Positions 24,457-33,309 of a DNA stretch of 64,000 nt are shown here, piece after piece. Under the pieces are notes generated by a model. It was not told the origin of the DNA. It saw nothing but the letters and a program-made list of their open reading frames with translations, and did no database searches. Every line of letters starts with the position of its first letter. Within the stretch, counting starts at the first letter, position 1. Source of the stretch: Glaciihabitans sp. INWT7 (GTDB taxonomy: Bacteria > Actinomycetota > Actinomycetes > Actinomycetales > Microbacteriaceae); the NCBI RefSeq assembly GCF_014217685.1, contig NZ_CP043653.1, positions 1,120,419 through 1,184,418 of the forward strand, given 5' to 3'. A program made the translations under genes and the position numbers.

Positions 24457-25428
24457 ATGACGATGACACCCGAGCAGGCGACCTGGTTCTCCGACATCTT
24501 CAATCGGCTCGTCGCCAATGTCGACCAGGTGCTCCTCGGCAAGACCTTCGTCATCAAGCTGTCATTCACTGCCCTGCTGAGCGAAGGACACCTGCTGCTC
24601 GAGGACTTTCCCGGAACGGGCAAGACCTCCCTGGCGCGCGCCATGGCGCAGAGTGTGAAGGGCTCGACCAGCCGGATCCAGTTCACCCCCGACCTACTCC
24701 CCGGCGACATCACCGGGGTGAGCATCTACGACCAGGGTGCCGGCGAATTCGAGTTCCATCGCGGACCGATCTTCGCGAACATCGTGCTCGCGGATGAGAT
24801 CAACCGCGCGAGTCCGAAGACCCAGGCCGCACTGCTCGAAGTGATGGAGGAGGGCCGCGTCACGGTCGACGGTATCTCCCACGATGTGGGGGCTCCCTTC
24901 ATGGTGATCGCCACCCAGAACCCCATCGAGCAGGCCGGCACCTATCGGCTGCCGGAGGCCCAGCTCGACCGGTTCATCATGAAGGCATCCATCGGCTACC
25001 CCGATCATGCCTCGACGGTGCGCATTCTCGAGGGCGCCGGGATCAAGGCTCACGAGACGATCCTGCCTCCCATCGCCACCGACGAGGTCATCGTGGAGAT
25101 GGGAGCACTCGCTCGCACGGTGCACGTGGACGCGACGATCAACGACTATGTCTCGCGGCTCGTCGAGGCGACCCGTTCGGCTACCGAGGTGCGGCTCGGA
25201 GCGAGCGTTCGTGGAGCGCTCGCGCTCATCCGCACCTCCAAGACCCTCGCCGCGGCCAACGGGCGGCACTATGTGATCCCGGATGACGTGAAGGCGCTTG
25301 CCGAGCCCGTGCTCGCGCACCGGCTCGTGCTCGACCCCGAGGCGGAGTTCGACGGAGTGACCGCGTCGAGCATCGTCAGCCAGCTGTTGATCGAGACCCC
25401 GCCGCCGAGCGACAGGCAAGCGGTGTGA
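24457..25428 (+). CDS. MoxR family AAA+ ATPase
   Basis: Cytosolic AAA+ ATPase of 323 residues, of the MoxR group that acts as a chaperone in assembling membrane or envelope complexes together with DUF58 and VWA proteins. Walker A is EDFPGTGKTSLARAMAQ (about 49-65), Walker B LADEINRASPKTQAALLEVM (about 110-129), sensor 1 VIATQNPIEQAGTYRLPEAQ (about 150), and the lid ends with HYVIPDDVKALAEPVLAHR. It stands 36 bp after the giant protein gene and its stop overlaps the DUF58 start (GTGA), so the MoxR-DUF58-transglutaminase-like trio is coupled. Confidence 0.94.
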   Translation: MTMTPEQATWFSDIFNRLVANVDQVLLGKTFVIKLSFTALLSEGHLLLEDFPGTGKTSLARAMAQSVKGSTSRIQFTPDLLPGDITGVSIYDQGAGEFEFHRGPIFANIVLADEINRASPKTQAALLEVMEEGRVTVDGISHDVGAPFMVIATQNPIEQAGTYRLPEAQLDRFIMKASIGYPDHASTVRILEGAGIKAHETILPPIATDEVIVEMGALARTVHVDATINDYVSRLVEATRSATEVRLGASVRGALALIRTSKTLAAANGRHYVIPDDVKALAEPVLAHRLVLDPEAEFDGVTASSIVSQLLIETPPPSDRQAV

Positions 25429-26864
25429 GCGATCGGGGGCAGGTTCGTCAGGCATCGAACAGTCGGCCGGTGCGGGGGCAGTCCGGCCACGTTTCGCGAT
25501 CCTCCCTGTCGTCTTCGCACTTCGATTCCGCGCACGGCACCGCCACGGTCGGGCTCACCAACGCCCGCACTCGCATCGTCGGCAATCGCACCGGCTTCCT
25601 CGCCGACGCGATCATCACCCTCGTTCGCTTCTTCCGCGCCATCGGCGAGGTGCTCTCCGCCTGGTTCCGGCGCGTCTCGTCGGTTGTCACACCGCTCGGT
25701 TGGTCGATGCTCTTCGTGGTTCCTGCCGCCTTCGTCTTCGGCTACGGGCTTGGCTGGGTGGAACTGGTGGCTGTGGCGTTCGCCGGTACGGTGCTCATCC
25801 TCATCGCGGCCGCCTACCTGATCGGTCGCAACGCCTTCGCCATCGAGCTGACCGTCGCCCACAGTCGGGTGGTGGTGGGGGACCGGGCGACCGGCCTGAT
25901 CACGGTGACGAATCCGACCAGGCGCCGTCTCATCGGGGTGAAGGTAGAGGTGCCCATCGGGCGCGGCCTCGCCGAGATCGCCATGCCCGGATTGTCCCGC
26001 GGCGCCGCATTCCGCCACGAATTCCTCGTTCCGACGACCCATCGCGGTGTCCTGGCCATCGGTCCCGTGCGCACGGTGCGCGCAGACCCGGTGGGGCTTG
26101 TGCGCCGTGAACTGGTCTGGACGGACGCCAAGGAGCTGTTCATCCACCCGCGCACCATCGGCATCCCCTCCACCAGCACCGGGTTCGTTCGCGACCTCGA
26201 GGGCAATCCCACCAGGGACCTGTCGAACAGCGACGTGTCCTTTCACGCACTGCGTGAATACGTGCCGGGAGACGAGCGACGCTACATCCACTGGAAGAGC
26301 ACGGCGAAGACGGGCATCTACATGGTGCGCCAGTTCGAGGAGACCCGCCGAAGTCACCTGGTGATCGCCCTCAGTCTCGCGAGCGCGAACTACGCGACCG
26401 ATGAGGAGTTCGAGATGGCGGTGAGCGTTGCGGGCTCCCTCGGCGCACGCGCGATCCGGGACGCCCGCAACGTCGCCGTCGTCGTCAGTGAGAAGACGCC
26501 GGAGTTCGCCAAGCGCAAGGTCCTCGCGGTGCGGCACCTCAACACACTCACCCGCACTCGGCTGCTCGACGACCTCGCGGTCGTCGAGCACGCGGAATCC
26601 GCGCTCGGCATCATGGATGTCGCCCGGGTCGCGGCGGACGAGATCACCGGGATCTCGGTCGCCTTCCTGGTCTGCGGATCGCTCGCCACTGCCACAGAGC
26701 TGCGCGCGGCATCCACCAAGTTCCCTCCCGGAGTGGAGGTGGTCGCTGTCGTGTGCGACCCGGAGACGATCCCCGGGCTCCGTCGGGTCGCCGGGCTGAG
26801 TGTGCTGACCATCGGCTACCTCGAAGACCTCCAGAAGTCCCTCGCCAGGGCGGCGGCCGCGTGA
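25425..26864 (+). CDS. DUF58 domain membrane protein
   Basis: A 479-residue protein. About the first 65 residues are basic and disordered, then two close membrane helices lie at about 85-130 (SMLFVVPAAFVFGYGLGW, VAFAGTVLILIAAAYLIG). The rest is a beta-rich segment followed by the DUF58 domain with the signature REYVPGDERRYIHWKSTAK (about 277-295) and RQFEETR; DUF58 relates to von Willebrand factor A folds. Such proteins are standard partners of MoxR ATPases and of transglutaminase-like membrane proteins. GTGA overlaps on both sides indicate strict co-translation with both neighbours. Confidence 0.92.
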   Translation: MSDRGQVRQASNSRPVRGQSGHVSRSSLSSSHFDSAHGTATVGLTNARTRIVGNRTGFLADAIITLVRFFRAIGEVLSAWFRRVSSVVTPLGWSMLFVVPAAFVFGYGLGWVELVAVAFAGTVLILIAAAYLIGRNAFAIELTVAHSRVVVGDRATGLITVTNPTRRRLIGVKVEVPIGRGLAEIAMPGLSRGAAFRHEFLVPTTHRGVLAIGPVRTVRADPVGLVRRELVWTDAKELFIHPRTIGIPSTSTGFVRDLEGNPTRDLSNSDVSFHALREYVPGDERRYIHWKSTAKTGIYMVRQFEETRRSHLVIALSLASANYATDEEFEMAVSVAGSLGARAIRDARNVAVVVSEKTPEFAKRKVLAVRHLNTLTRTRLLDDLAVVEHAESALGIMDVARVAADEITGISVAFLVCGSLATATELRAASTKFPPGVEVVAVVCDPETIPGLRRVAGLSVLTIGYLEDLQKSLARAAAA

Positions 26865-29263
26865 GTACCGGATCGGACAGCATCCGCCGCATCGACAGCA
26901 AGCGCCGGTCCCGGGTGGAGAAGCGCCGTCCGGGGCGCCGACGGTCATCCGGTCGCGTGCGCCTGCCGTTCGCCTTCACGGCGATCACGATCCTGATGCT
27001 GTGGACCACATCCCTCGTGGCCTCCGCGGCTCTCTGGCCGATCTACCAGTCCGTGCAACTGATCGCCGTTGTAGGTGCGACCATTCTCATCGGATCGGCC
27101 ATCGCGGTCTCCGGCGCCCTGTACCGCTGGTCGACGCTCACCATCACCCTCGTCTCGATCGGCGTCTACCTGCTGGTCGGAGTGCCCCTCGCCATCCCCG
27201 ACCGCGCGCTCTACGGCGTTCTGCCGAGCGCTCAGGGCGAGATCGAATTGCTGCAGGCCACCGCGCTGAGTTGGAAGCAGCTTCTCACCATCACACTCCC
27301 CGTGGGATCGTACGAGTCCCTTCTGGTCCCGGCGTTCATCCTCGTGCTCATCACCACCGTCGTCGGCCTCTCGGTGGGCCTCCGCGCGCGCTGGGGTGAA
27401 CTCGGGGTGCTCGCGCCCATCGCGCTCTTCATCACCGCGATCGTCTTCGGCGCGGCCACCGCGACCTGGCCCCTCGAACTCTCGCTCGGACTGCTCGCGA
27501 CCTCCTTGGCGTGGCTCGTCTGGCGGCGATGGTTCCGGCGCAGAGCCTCCATCCGACTGCTCGCGGCCCAGGCCCTCGACAGCGACGGTCGACCACTCGA
27601 GACGGCGAGCGACACCACCTTCGCCGGCTTCCGCACGATAATGAGCGCCGGGCTCATCGTGCTGCTCGCGGCCGGCGCCTCGATCGCCGCCACGCTCTCC
27701 CTTCCGCCAACGGTGCAGCGTCACGTGTTGCGCACCGCCATCGTGAAACCCTTCGATCCGCGGATCTACGCGAGCCCTTTGAGCGGCTTCCGGCACTACG
27801 AGCAGACCATCGCGGCGAACACCACGATGCTCACCGTCACCGGCTTGCCGATCGGCGGTCGAATCCGCATCGCCACGCTCGACACATACGACGGCATCGT
27901 CTACTCGGTGGGCAGCTCCGAGGTCTCGAGCGAGTCGGGTTCCTTCACGCGGGTGCCCTCCACCTTCGACCAGTCCGACACCGTCGGGGATCCGGTCTCC
28001 GTTCGTGTGATGGTCGGCGACTACTCCGGCATCTGGCTTCCCACCGTCGGCAAGTTCACGAGCGTGAACTTCGAGGGAGCGGATGCCCCGGAGCTGCGGA
28101 ACTCGTTCTTCTACAACAACACCAGCGGTACCGCCGCGGTCGTGAGGCCCCTCGCCTCTGGCGACAGCTATTCGCTGACGGCCGTGCAGCCCCGCCAGCC
28201 CTCTGCCGAGCAACTCGGGACTCTTCGCCCGGGAAACGCCGCCGTACCACCGACCGCGCAGATCCCAGACCAGCTCTCGTCTACCCTCGACGACTGGACG
28301 CGCACCGAGACCGCTCCGGGAGCGCGGCTCGCGGCGATGATCACCGCGATGAAGCAGACCGGCTACATCAGCCACGGAGTGGACCCCGAGCAACCGGCCA
28401 GCCGCTCCGGCCACGCCGCGGACCGCATCACTCAGTTGCTCACCGACCAGCGCATGATCGGCGACCAGGAGCAGTACGCCGTCACCGCAGCGTTGATGGC
28501 CCGCCAGCTGGGCTTTCCGGCGCGGGTCGTCTTCGGCTTCGTGCCGGAGGTCAACACCCAGGGTCCGACGCAGGTTCTCGGCAAGAACATTTCCGCCTGG
28601 ATCGAGGTCGACACGGCCCAGTACGGCTGGGTGACGGTGGATCCGACGCCGCCGGTGCGCGACATCCCTGCCGAACTGCCGAAGGATCCGACGACCATCG
28701 CCCGCCCGCAGTCGCCCGTGCAGCCTCCCATCGAGGATCCCACCCGTCCCACCGCGCAGCAGCCCCCGGAGGGCACCCAGGACTCGTCCGCGAAGGATAA
28801 TCCGCTGCTCGCCGTGCTTCTCGTCGTGCTCCAGGTGCTCGCCTGGGTGGCGATCGGCGCGGCGATCATCCTCGCCCCGTTCATCGCGATCGTGGTCGCG
28901 AAGCTGAGGCGGCGGATGCTGCGACGGAAGGCGCCGACCGCCATCCAGCGGATCAGCGGCGGGTGGCAGGAGTTCGAGGATGCCGTGATCGATCGTGGTC
29001 TCGAACCGCCGGTCTCCCCGACTCGCACCGAAGTCGCATCGACGGTCGGGGGAGTGCAGTCCCTCGTGCTGGCTGCGGTCGCCGACCGCGCGGTGTTCTC
29101 ACCGGACCAGCCGCGAGACGAGGAGGCCGATCAGGTCTGGCGCGCGGTCGAAGACCTGCGGGCATCCATGAATGACGGCCGCACGCGGTGGCAGCGCATC
29201 CGGGCCGCGATCTCCTTGCGATCGCTCGGTGGATATAGTGTCAAGAGACTGTTCAGGCGATAG
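26861..29263 (+). CDS. TgpA-like membrane protein with degenerate transglutaminase domain
   Basis: An 800-residue polytopic protein from GTG 26861. A basic start is followed by about six membrane helices (28-225 or so), one more near 270, an outside domain with the transglutaminase-like core at about 525-600, and another helix near 650 before a cytoplasmic tail. In active members the core reads G-x-C, H-A-W and D-P-T-P. Here the cysteine position is Gln (IGDQEQYAV, Q536), the histidine position is Ser (NISAWIEV, S578), and only the Asp (D594) is kept, so enzyme activity is unlikely. The stem GFPARVVFGF and GWVTVDPTPP still identify the fold. It may be a binding or scaffold module in the MoxR/DUF58 complex. 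Confidence 0.9.
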   Translation: MSTGSDSIRRIDSKRRSRVEKRRPGRRRSSGRVRLPFAFTAITILMLWTTSLVASAALWPIYQSVQLIAVVGATILIGSAIAVSGALYRWSTLTITLVSIGVYLLVGVPLAIPDRALYGVLPSAQGEIELLQATALSWKQLLTITLPVGSYESLLVPAFILVLITTVVGLSVGLRARWGELGVLAPIALFITAIVFGAATATWPLELSLGLLATSLAWLVWRRWFRRRASIRLLAAQALDSDGRPLETASDTTFAGFRTIMSAGLIVLLAAGASIAATLSLPPTVQRHVLRTAIVKPFDPRIYASPLSGFRHYEQTIAANTTMLTVTGLPIGGRIRIATLDTYDGIVYSVGSSEVSSESGSFTRVPSTFDQSDTVGDPVSVRVMVGDYSGIWLPTVGKFTSVNFEGADAPELRNSFFYNNTSGTAAVVRPLASGDSYSLTAVQPRQPSAEQLGTLRPGNAAVPPTAQIPDQLSSTLDDWTRTETAPGARLAAMITAMKQTGYISHGVDPEQPASRSGHAADRITQLLTDQRMIGDQEQYAVTAALMARQLGFPARVVFGFVPEVNTQGPTQVLGKNISAWIEVDTAQYGWVTVDPTPPVRDIPAELPKDPTTIARPQSPVQPPIEDPTRPTAQQPPEGTQDSSAKDNPLLAVLLVVLQVLAWVAIGAAIILAPFIAIVVAKLRRRMLRRKAPTAIQRISGGWQEFEDAVIDRGLEPPVSPTRTEVASTVGGVQSLVLAAVADRAVFSPDQPRDEEADQVWRAVEDLRASMNDGRTRWQRIRAAISLRSLGGYSVKRLFRR

Positions 29264-29319
29264 TCGGATAGTCGGATGTTCGCGGTGGGATGGCAACAGT
29301 GGGGAAGGGTGCGGGAAAG

Positions 29320-30282
29320 ATGACGTGTACCTTCTGCGGAACCCCGTTGCCTGCGGGCGCCCTCTTCTGTGGCGAGTGCGGTCGCGCGGTCGTCGGAGTG
29401 CCGCTCGTCTCCGCCACTCTCGCAGCGGCGCCTCCGCCTTCCGTCGAGCATCGACAGACCGTCGACTATCCGAACTCTCCCGTGATGCCGACCGTGCAGA
29501 ACCCGGTTCCCCCGCTGGTCGTGCCGCGGTCGGATGGCGCGGCCACGGTGGTCTGCGAGCAGTGTGGTTCGCCGATGTCGGAAGACGACATCTTCTGCGG
29601 TGAGTGCGGCTTCGTCTCCCGGGCCGCCAGCGAGGATTTCGGGCGCTCCCGCGACACCGCCATCATCAATCTCGACCCCCCGAACACCGCGGTCTCACGC
29701 CCTCGGCCCGTGCCCGTCGTCGACCACCTACCCGAATTCGTGAGGCCCGCGGAGGCCGTGCCACCGGCGGTCTACTCCGATCCCGCCATTCCCGCGCCTG
29801 AGGCGACACCGGGACCGGACGCCCTCGTGACGCCCCCCGAGCCGGCTCGGGCTACACCGCCGACGCCGACGCCGCCGGGAGCCCCGCGTACTGACGTGCC
29901 GTTCGACGATTCGGCCGATCTCGAGGCCACCCGCATCTCGCGCCCGGGTCGGGCGGGAGAGCGTTTCGTGCTGCAGTTCAGCACGGGTGAGAGCTTCACG
30001 GTCTCCGGCAGCGGGCTCATCGGCCGCAACCCACGCTCGGAGCCCGGCGAGTATTTCGACCAGCTCGTGCGCGTGCTCGACCCGAGCAGATCGGTGTCGA
30101 AGGTGCACCTGGAATTCGGCCAGGATGCCGGACGATTCTGGATCATGGACCGCTACTCCGGAAACGGCACGATCGTGCGCGAACCCGAGTCGGAAGCGGT
30201 GCGGTGTCAGCCGGAGAAGCGCTTCCGGATCGCCCGCGGCACGCGGGTGGACATCGGCGAGCAGTTCTTCATCGTGAGCTGA
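29320..30282 (+). CDS. Double zinc-ribbon and FHA domain protein
   Basis: A 320-residue cytosolic protein. Two short zinc ribbons (C-x2-C ... C-x2-C): CTFCGTPLPAGALFCGECG at the start and CEQCGSPMSEDDIFCGECG at about residues 81-99. A long Pro-rich linker follows, then an FHA domain at about 215-320 with IGRNP, SVSKVHLEF and SGNGTIV, all core phosphothreonine contacts. It is the second FHA reader in the locus. ATG 29320 starts exactly at the first ribbon and has GGGAAAG ahead; an in-frame ATG at 29290 is the alternative. A possible phosphosite is DLEATRIS just before the FHA domain, like the ETTS/TxR motifs of GarA-type proteins. Gap of 96 bp to the FtsK-like gene holds nothing clear. Confidence 0.88.
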   Translation: MTCTFCGTPLPAGALFCGECGRAVVGVPLVSATLAAAPPPSVEHRQTVDYPNSPVMPTVQNPVPPLVVPRSDGAATVVCEQCGSPMSEDDIFCGECGFVSRAASEDFGRSRDTAIINLDPPNTAVSRPRPVPVVDHLPEFVRPAEAVPPAVYSDPAIPAPEATPGPDALVTPPEPARATPPTPTPPGAPRTDVPFDDSADLEATRISRPGRAGERFVLQFSTGESFTVSGSGLIGRNPRSEPGEYFDQLVRVLDPSRSVSKVHLEFGQDAGRFWIMDRYSGNGTIVREPESEAVRCQPEKRFRIARGTRVDIGEQFFIVS

Positions 30283-30378
30283 GTTCTCTCCTCCTCGGTC
30301 GGCCACCCGGAGTGACCGCCGTCCCGAGATCGGCCGCTCCCGCTGAAGGGGAGGCGTGCGGGGTGCTGGGCTTGCCGG

Positions 30379-33279
30379 GTGACCGATCGCCCGACTCCGC
30401 CTTCGACCTCCGCCCGACCGGGCGAGGTGGCGCAACCGCTGCCCGCTCCCCGAGGCCCGGAACAGGCCAGGGCGCAGAGCTTTCCTCTCATTGCCGTTCT
30501 CGCGCCGGTCATCGGTTCCGTGCTCATCTGGGCGCTCACCCGCTCCCCGTTCGCCCTGGTGTTCGCTCTCCTCGGCCCGCTCGTGGCGGTCGCCAGTGTC
30601 GCAGACGCCCGGCTGCAGTCCCGGCGCGCGGCGCGGCGGGAGTCGGTGCGGTTCGCCGCGGAGGTCGCGGCCACGCGCACCGCGATCGACAGGCGGCATG
30701 CGCGGGAGCGGGACCGATTGCTGCGCGAGGCCCCCGGCGCGGTCGGGATTGCCGCTCGGGCATCACACGACCCCGAGCGGTGGCGCGACTCTCCGAGTGC
30801 CGGGGTGCCCGTGCGTCTCGGCCTCGGCAACGCGCCCAGTTCGGTGCGGCTCGGCGGGATGGCCGTGGCCGCGCTTCGGGCCGACGATCCAGTGGAGGCC
30901 GCGATCGGGCAACTGAACGATCTCGCCTCGACAGTAGAGGCCGCGCCGATCGTGGTCGACGCACGATTCGGAATCGGGGTGTGCGGGCCGGTCGCGCTGG
31001 CGCAGTCCGTCGCCCGCGGCATCCTGCTCCAACTGGGGGACCGTCTCGCGCCGGACGCTGGCCTGTTCTCGGCCGGCCCAGAAGCTCTCGACTGGCTGGA
31101 GTCGTTGCCGCACCGGTCGGCGATGACGCCGGGTCTGTCGGGCGCCGTCGTCCGCTGGAGTTGTGCTGGCGAGTCCGGCGTGCTGGCCGTCGCTCCCCGG
31201 GTGGAGCAGCTTCCCTCGGAGTGCAGAGTGGTAGTGAGGGTCGTCGCTGGTCGGCGAGCGCGGGTGGAGCGGGCTCCGGATGACGCGGGGCTCGACACGC
31301 CCGTCGATCTGATCGTCGAGCTCGTGTCGGCCGAGCAGGCCATCGAGCTCGGCGCTCTCCTCGCCGACGCGGCGCGGATCCTCTCCCGGAATGCTCCGCA
31401 GCCGGATGAGCCATCCGAGCAGGACTTCGACTCTCTCCCGCCTCCCGAGGGGGCGTTCGGCCAGCCCGGCACCCTCGCCTGCGTGTTCGCCCGGCGCGCC
31501 GACGGAGGGGGGATGACAGTCGACCTCGTGGCCGAGGGACCCCACGCGATCGTCGGGGGCACGACGGGAAGCGGAAAGAGTGAACTGCTCATCAGCTGGG
31601 TGCTGGCGATGGCACGCATTCACTCGCCCTCGGTCGTCACCTTCCTGCTGGTCGACTTCAAGGGTGGTGCGACATTCGCCGGTCTGAGCGAGCTCCCGCA
31701 TGTGGTCGGCATCGTGACCGACCTCGACGAGAGAACGGCCCACCGCGCGATGCTGAGTCTGCGAGCGGAGATCAGGTTGCGCGAGCGCGTCATCGCCGAC
31801 GCGGGAGCCCGGTCGGTGGACGACCCCGGCGTCGACGTGCCCCGGCTCGTGATCGTGGTCGACGAGTTCGCCGCGATGGCCACCGACTACCCCGAGTTGC
31901 ACGACCTGTTCGCCGACCTGGCGGCGCGAGGACGCTCTCTCGGCCTGCATCTCGTCCTGTGCACCCAACGGCCCGCTGTCGCCATCCGGGATGCGGTGCT
32001 CGCCAACGCGACCCTGCGCCTCTCGCTGAGGGTGAACAATCGCGCCGACAGCCTCGCCGTGCTCGGCACGGGGCAGGCCGCGGAGCTCTCGGGCGAGCAT
32101 CCCGGGCGTGCCTTCGTCTCGATCGCCAGCGGATCCGCGCACGGGGTGCGCGTCGCTCGCGCCACCGAGGCCGACATCGCAAGGGTGATCGGCCGGAGTC
32201 CTCGACACCCGACGCCGATCCGCCGGCCGTGGTGCGACGACCTCGCCACCTCCATTCCCCTCGCCTCGCTCGAGCGTCACGGCACGCCGATTCCCTTCGC
32301 GATGGTCGACCTGCCAGAGCAGCAGCGGCAGGAGACGGCCCGATACGATCCGTCCCGGCACGGCAGCCTGCTCGTGATCGGAGCGCAGGGCTCGGGCAAG
32401 AGCGAACTGTTCGCGACCCTTGCCGCTGCCCCCGGTGTTGAGCAACTGCCGTCGACCCCGGACGCGGCCTGGGATGCCGTCGAGGCGGCGATCGAGCGCG
32501 TTCGATCCGCACGGAGGGGGGCACGGCTGATGCTCGCGGACGACCTGGACGCGCTCGTCGGCAGATTCGGGGAGGAGTACCAGCCTGCCTTCGTCGACCG
32601 ACTGGTCGAACTCGCGCGCGACGGATCTGCGGTGGGACTGCAACTCGGCCTGGCGGTGCGCCGCGTTCCTCCGGGCATACAGACTCTCGCGTCACTCTGC
32701 GACGAGCGCATCGTTCTGAGGCTCGCGTCTCGCCAAGACCACCTCATGGCCGGCGGCACCTCACCAGGGTACGTCGCGAATGCCCCGCCCGGAGCGGGCG
32801 AGTGGCGCGGATCCCGCATCCAGGTCGCCTGGTCGGTGCCGGCGGCAGGGGGTGACATCGCCGCGGGGTCGGGGGAGTACCCTCCGGTCGAGGACGGTTT
32901 CGACCTCGCGGGCTATCCCTTCGTCGCGATAGTGACGACTCGAGTCGCCGAGTTCTCACGTCGTCTCGGCGAGATCCGTCCGCCGCTCGGCGAGCTGGTG
33001 CACCTCTCCTCGGCGCCACGTCCCGGCGCACTCGAGGTGGTCGACCCGCGGGGGTCGACGATCCTCATCGCGGATCCGGACAGTTGGCAGGGCAACTGGG
33101 CGCTCCTCGGCGCCGCCCGTTCTCAGGGACTCGTGGTGGTCGACCGCTGCAGCGTTGCCGAATTCCGCGCGATCAGCGGTCGTCGGGCCCTTCCGCCACC
33201 GATCCGCCCTGGTGCAGACCAGTGCTGGGCCTTGCGGCCCGATGGATCGGTGCGGCGGATGCGGACACCATCCGCCTGA
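30379..33279 (+). CDS. FtsK/SpoIIIE-type ATPase, EccC/EssC-like
   Basis: A 966-residue membrane ATPase. Two close helices lie at about 35-78, followed by a cytoplasmic segment and two P-loop domains. The first has GGTTGSGKSELL (about 394) and Walker B VIVVDEFAAM (about 495), the second GAQGSGKSELF (about 668) and LADDLDAL (about 719). The residues LVDFKGGATF and LCTQRP are typical of the EccC/EssC ATPases of type VII secretion, more than of chromosome-pumping FtsK, and the gamma DNA-reading domain of FtsK is absent. Usual EccC/EssC proteins carry three ATPase domains; this one shows two. No WXG100 substrate, EccB/D/E or mycosin gene is in the window. It ends the FHA-kinase locus. Confidence 0.88.
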   Translation: MTDRPTPPSTSARPGEVAQPLPAPRGPEQARAQSFPLIAVLAPVIGSVLIWALTRSPFALVFALLGPLVAVASVADARLQSRRAARRESVRFAAEVAATRTAIDRRHARERDRLLREAPGAVGIAARASHDPERWRDSPSAGVPVRLGLGNAPSSVRLGGMAVAALRADDPVEAAIGQLNDLASTVEAAPIVVDARFGIGVCGPVALAQSVARGILLQLGDRLAPDAGLFSAGPEALDWLESLPHRSAMTPGLSGAVVRWSCAGESGVLAVAPRVEQLPSECRVVVRVVAGRRARVERAPDDAGLDTPVDLIVELVSAEQAIELGALLADAARILSRNAPQPDEPSEQDFDSLPPPEGAFGQPGTLACVFARRADGGGMTVDLVAEGPHAIVGGTTGSGKSELLISWVLAMARIHSPSVVTFLLVDFKGGATFAGLSELPHVVGIVTDLDERTAHRAMLSLRAEIRLRERVIADAGARSVDDPGVDVPRLVIVVDEFAAMATDYPELHDLFADLAARGRSLGLHLVLCTQRPAVAIRDAVLANATLRLSLRVNNRADSLAVLGTGQAAELSGEHPGRAFVSIASGSAHGVRVARATEADIARVIGRSPRHPTPIRRPWCDDLATSIPLASLERHGTPIPFAMVDLPEQQRQETARYDPSRHGSLLVIGAQGSGKSELFATLAAAPGVEQLPSTPDAAWDAVEAAIERVRSARRGARLMLADDLDALVGRFGEEYQPAFVDRLVELARDGSAVGLQLGLAVRRVPPGIQTLASLCDERIVLRLASRQDHLMAGGTSPGYVANAPPGAGEWRGSRIQVAWSVPAAGGDIAAGSGEYPPVEDGFDLAGYPFVAIVTTRVAEFSRRLGEIRPPLGELVHLSSAPRPGALEVVDPRGSTILIADPDSWQGNWALLGAARSQGLVVVDRCSVAEFRAISGRRALPPPIRPGADQCWALRPDGSVRRMRTPSA

Positions 33280-33309
33280 CCCTCGGCTGGCGCACACGGG
33301 ACCGGAGAA

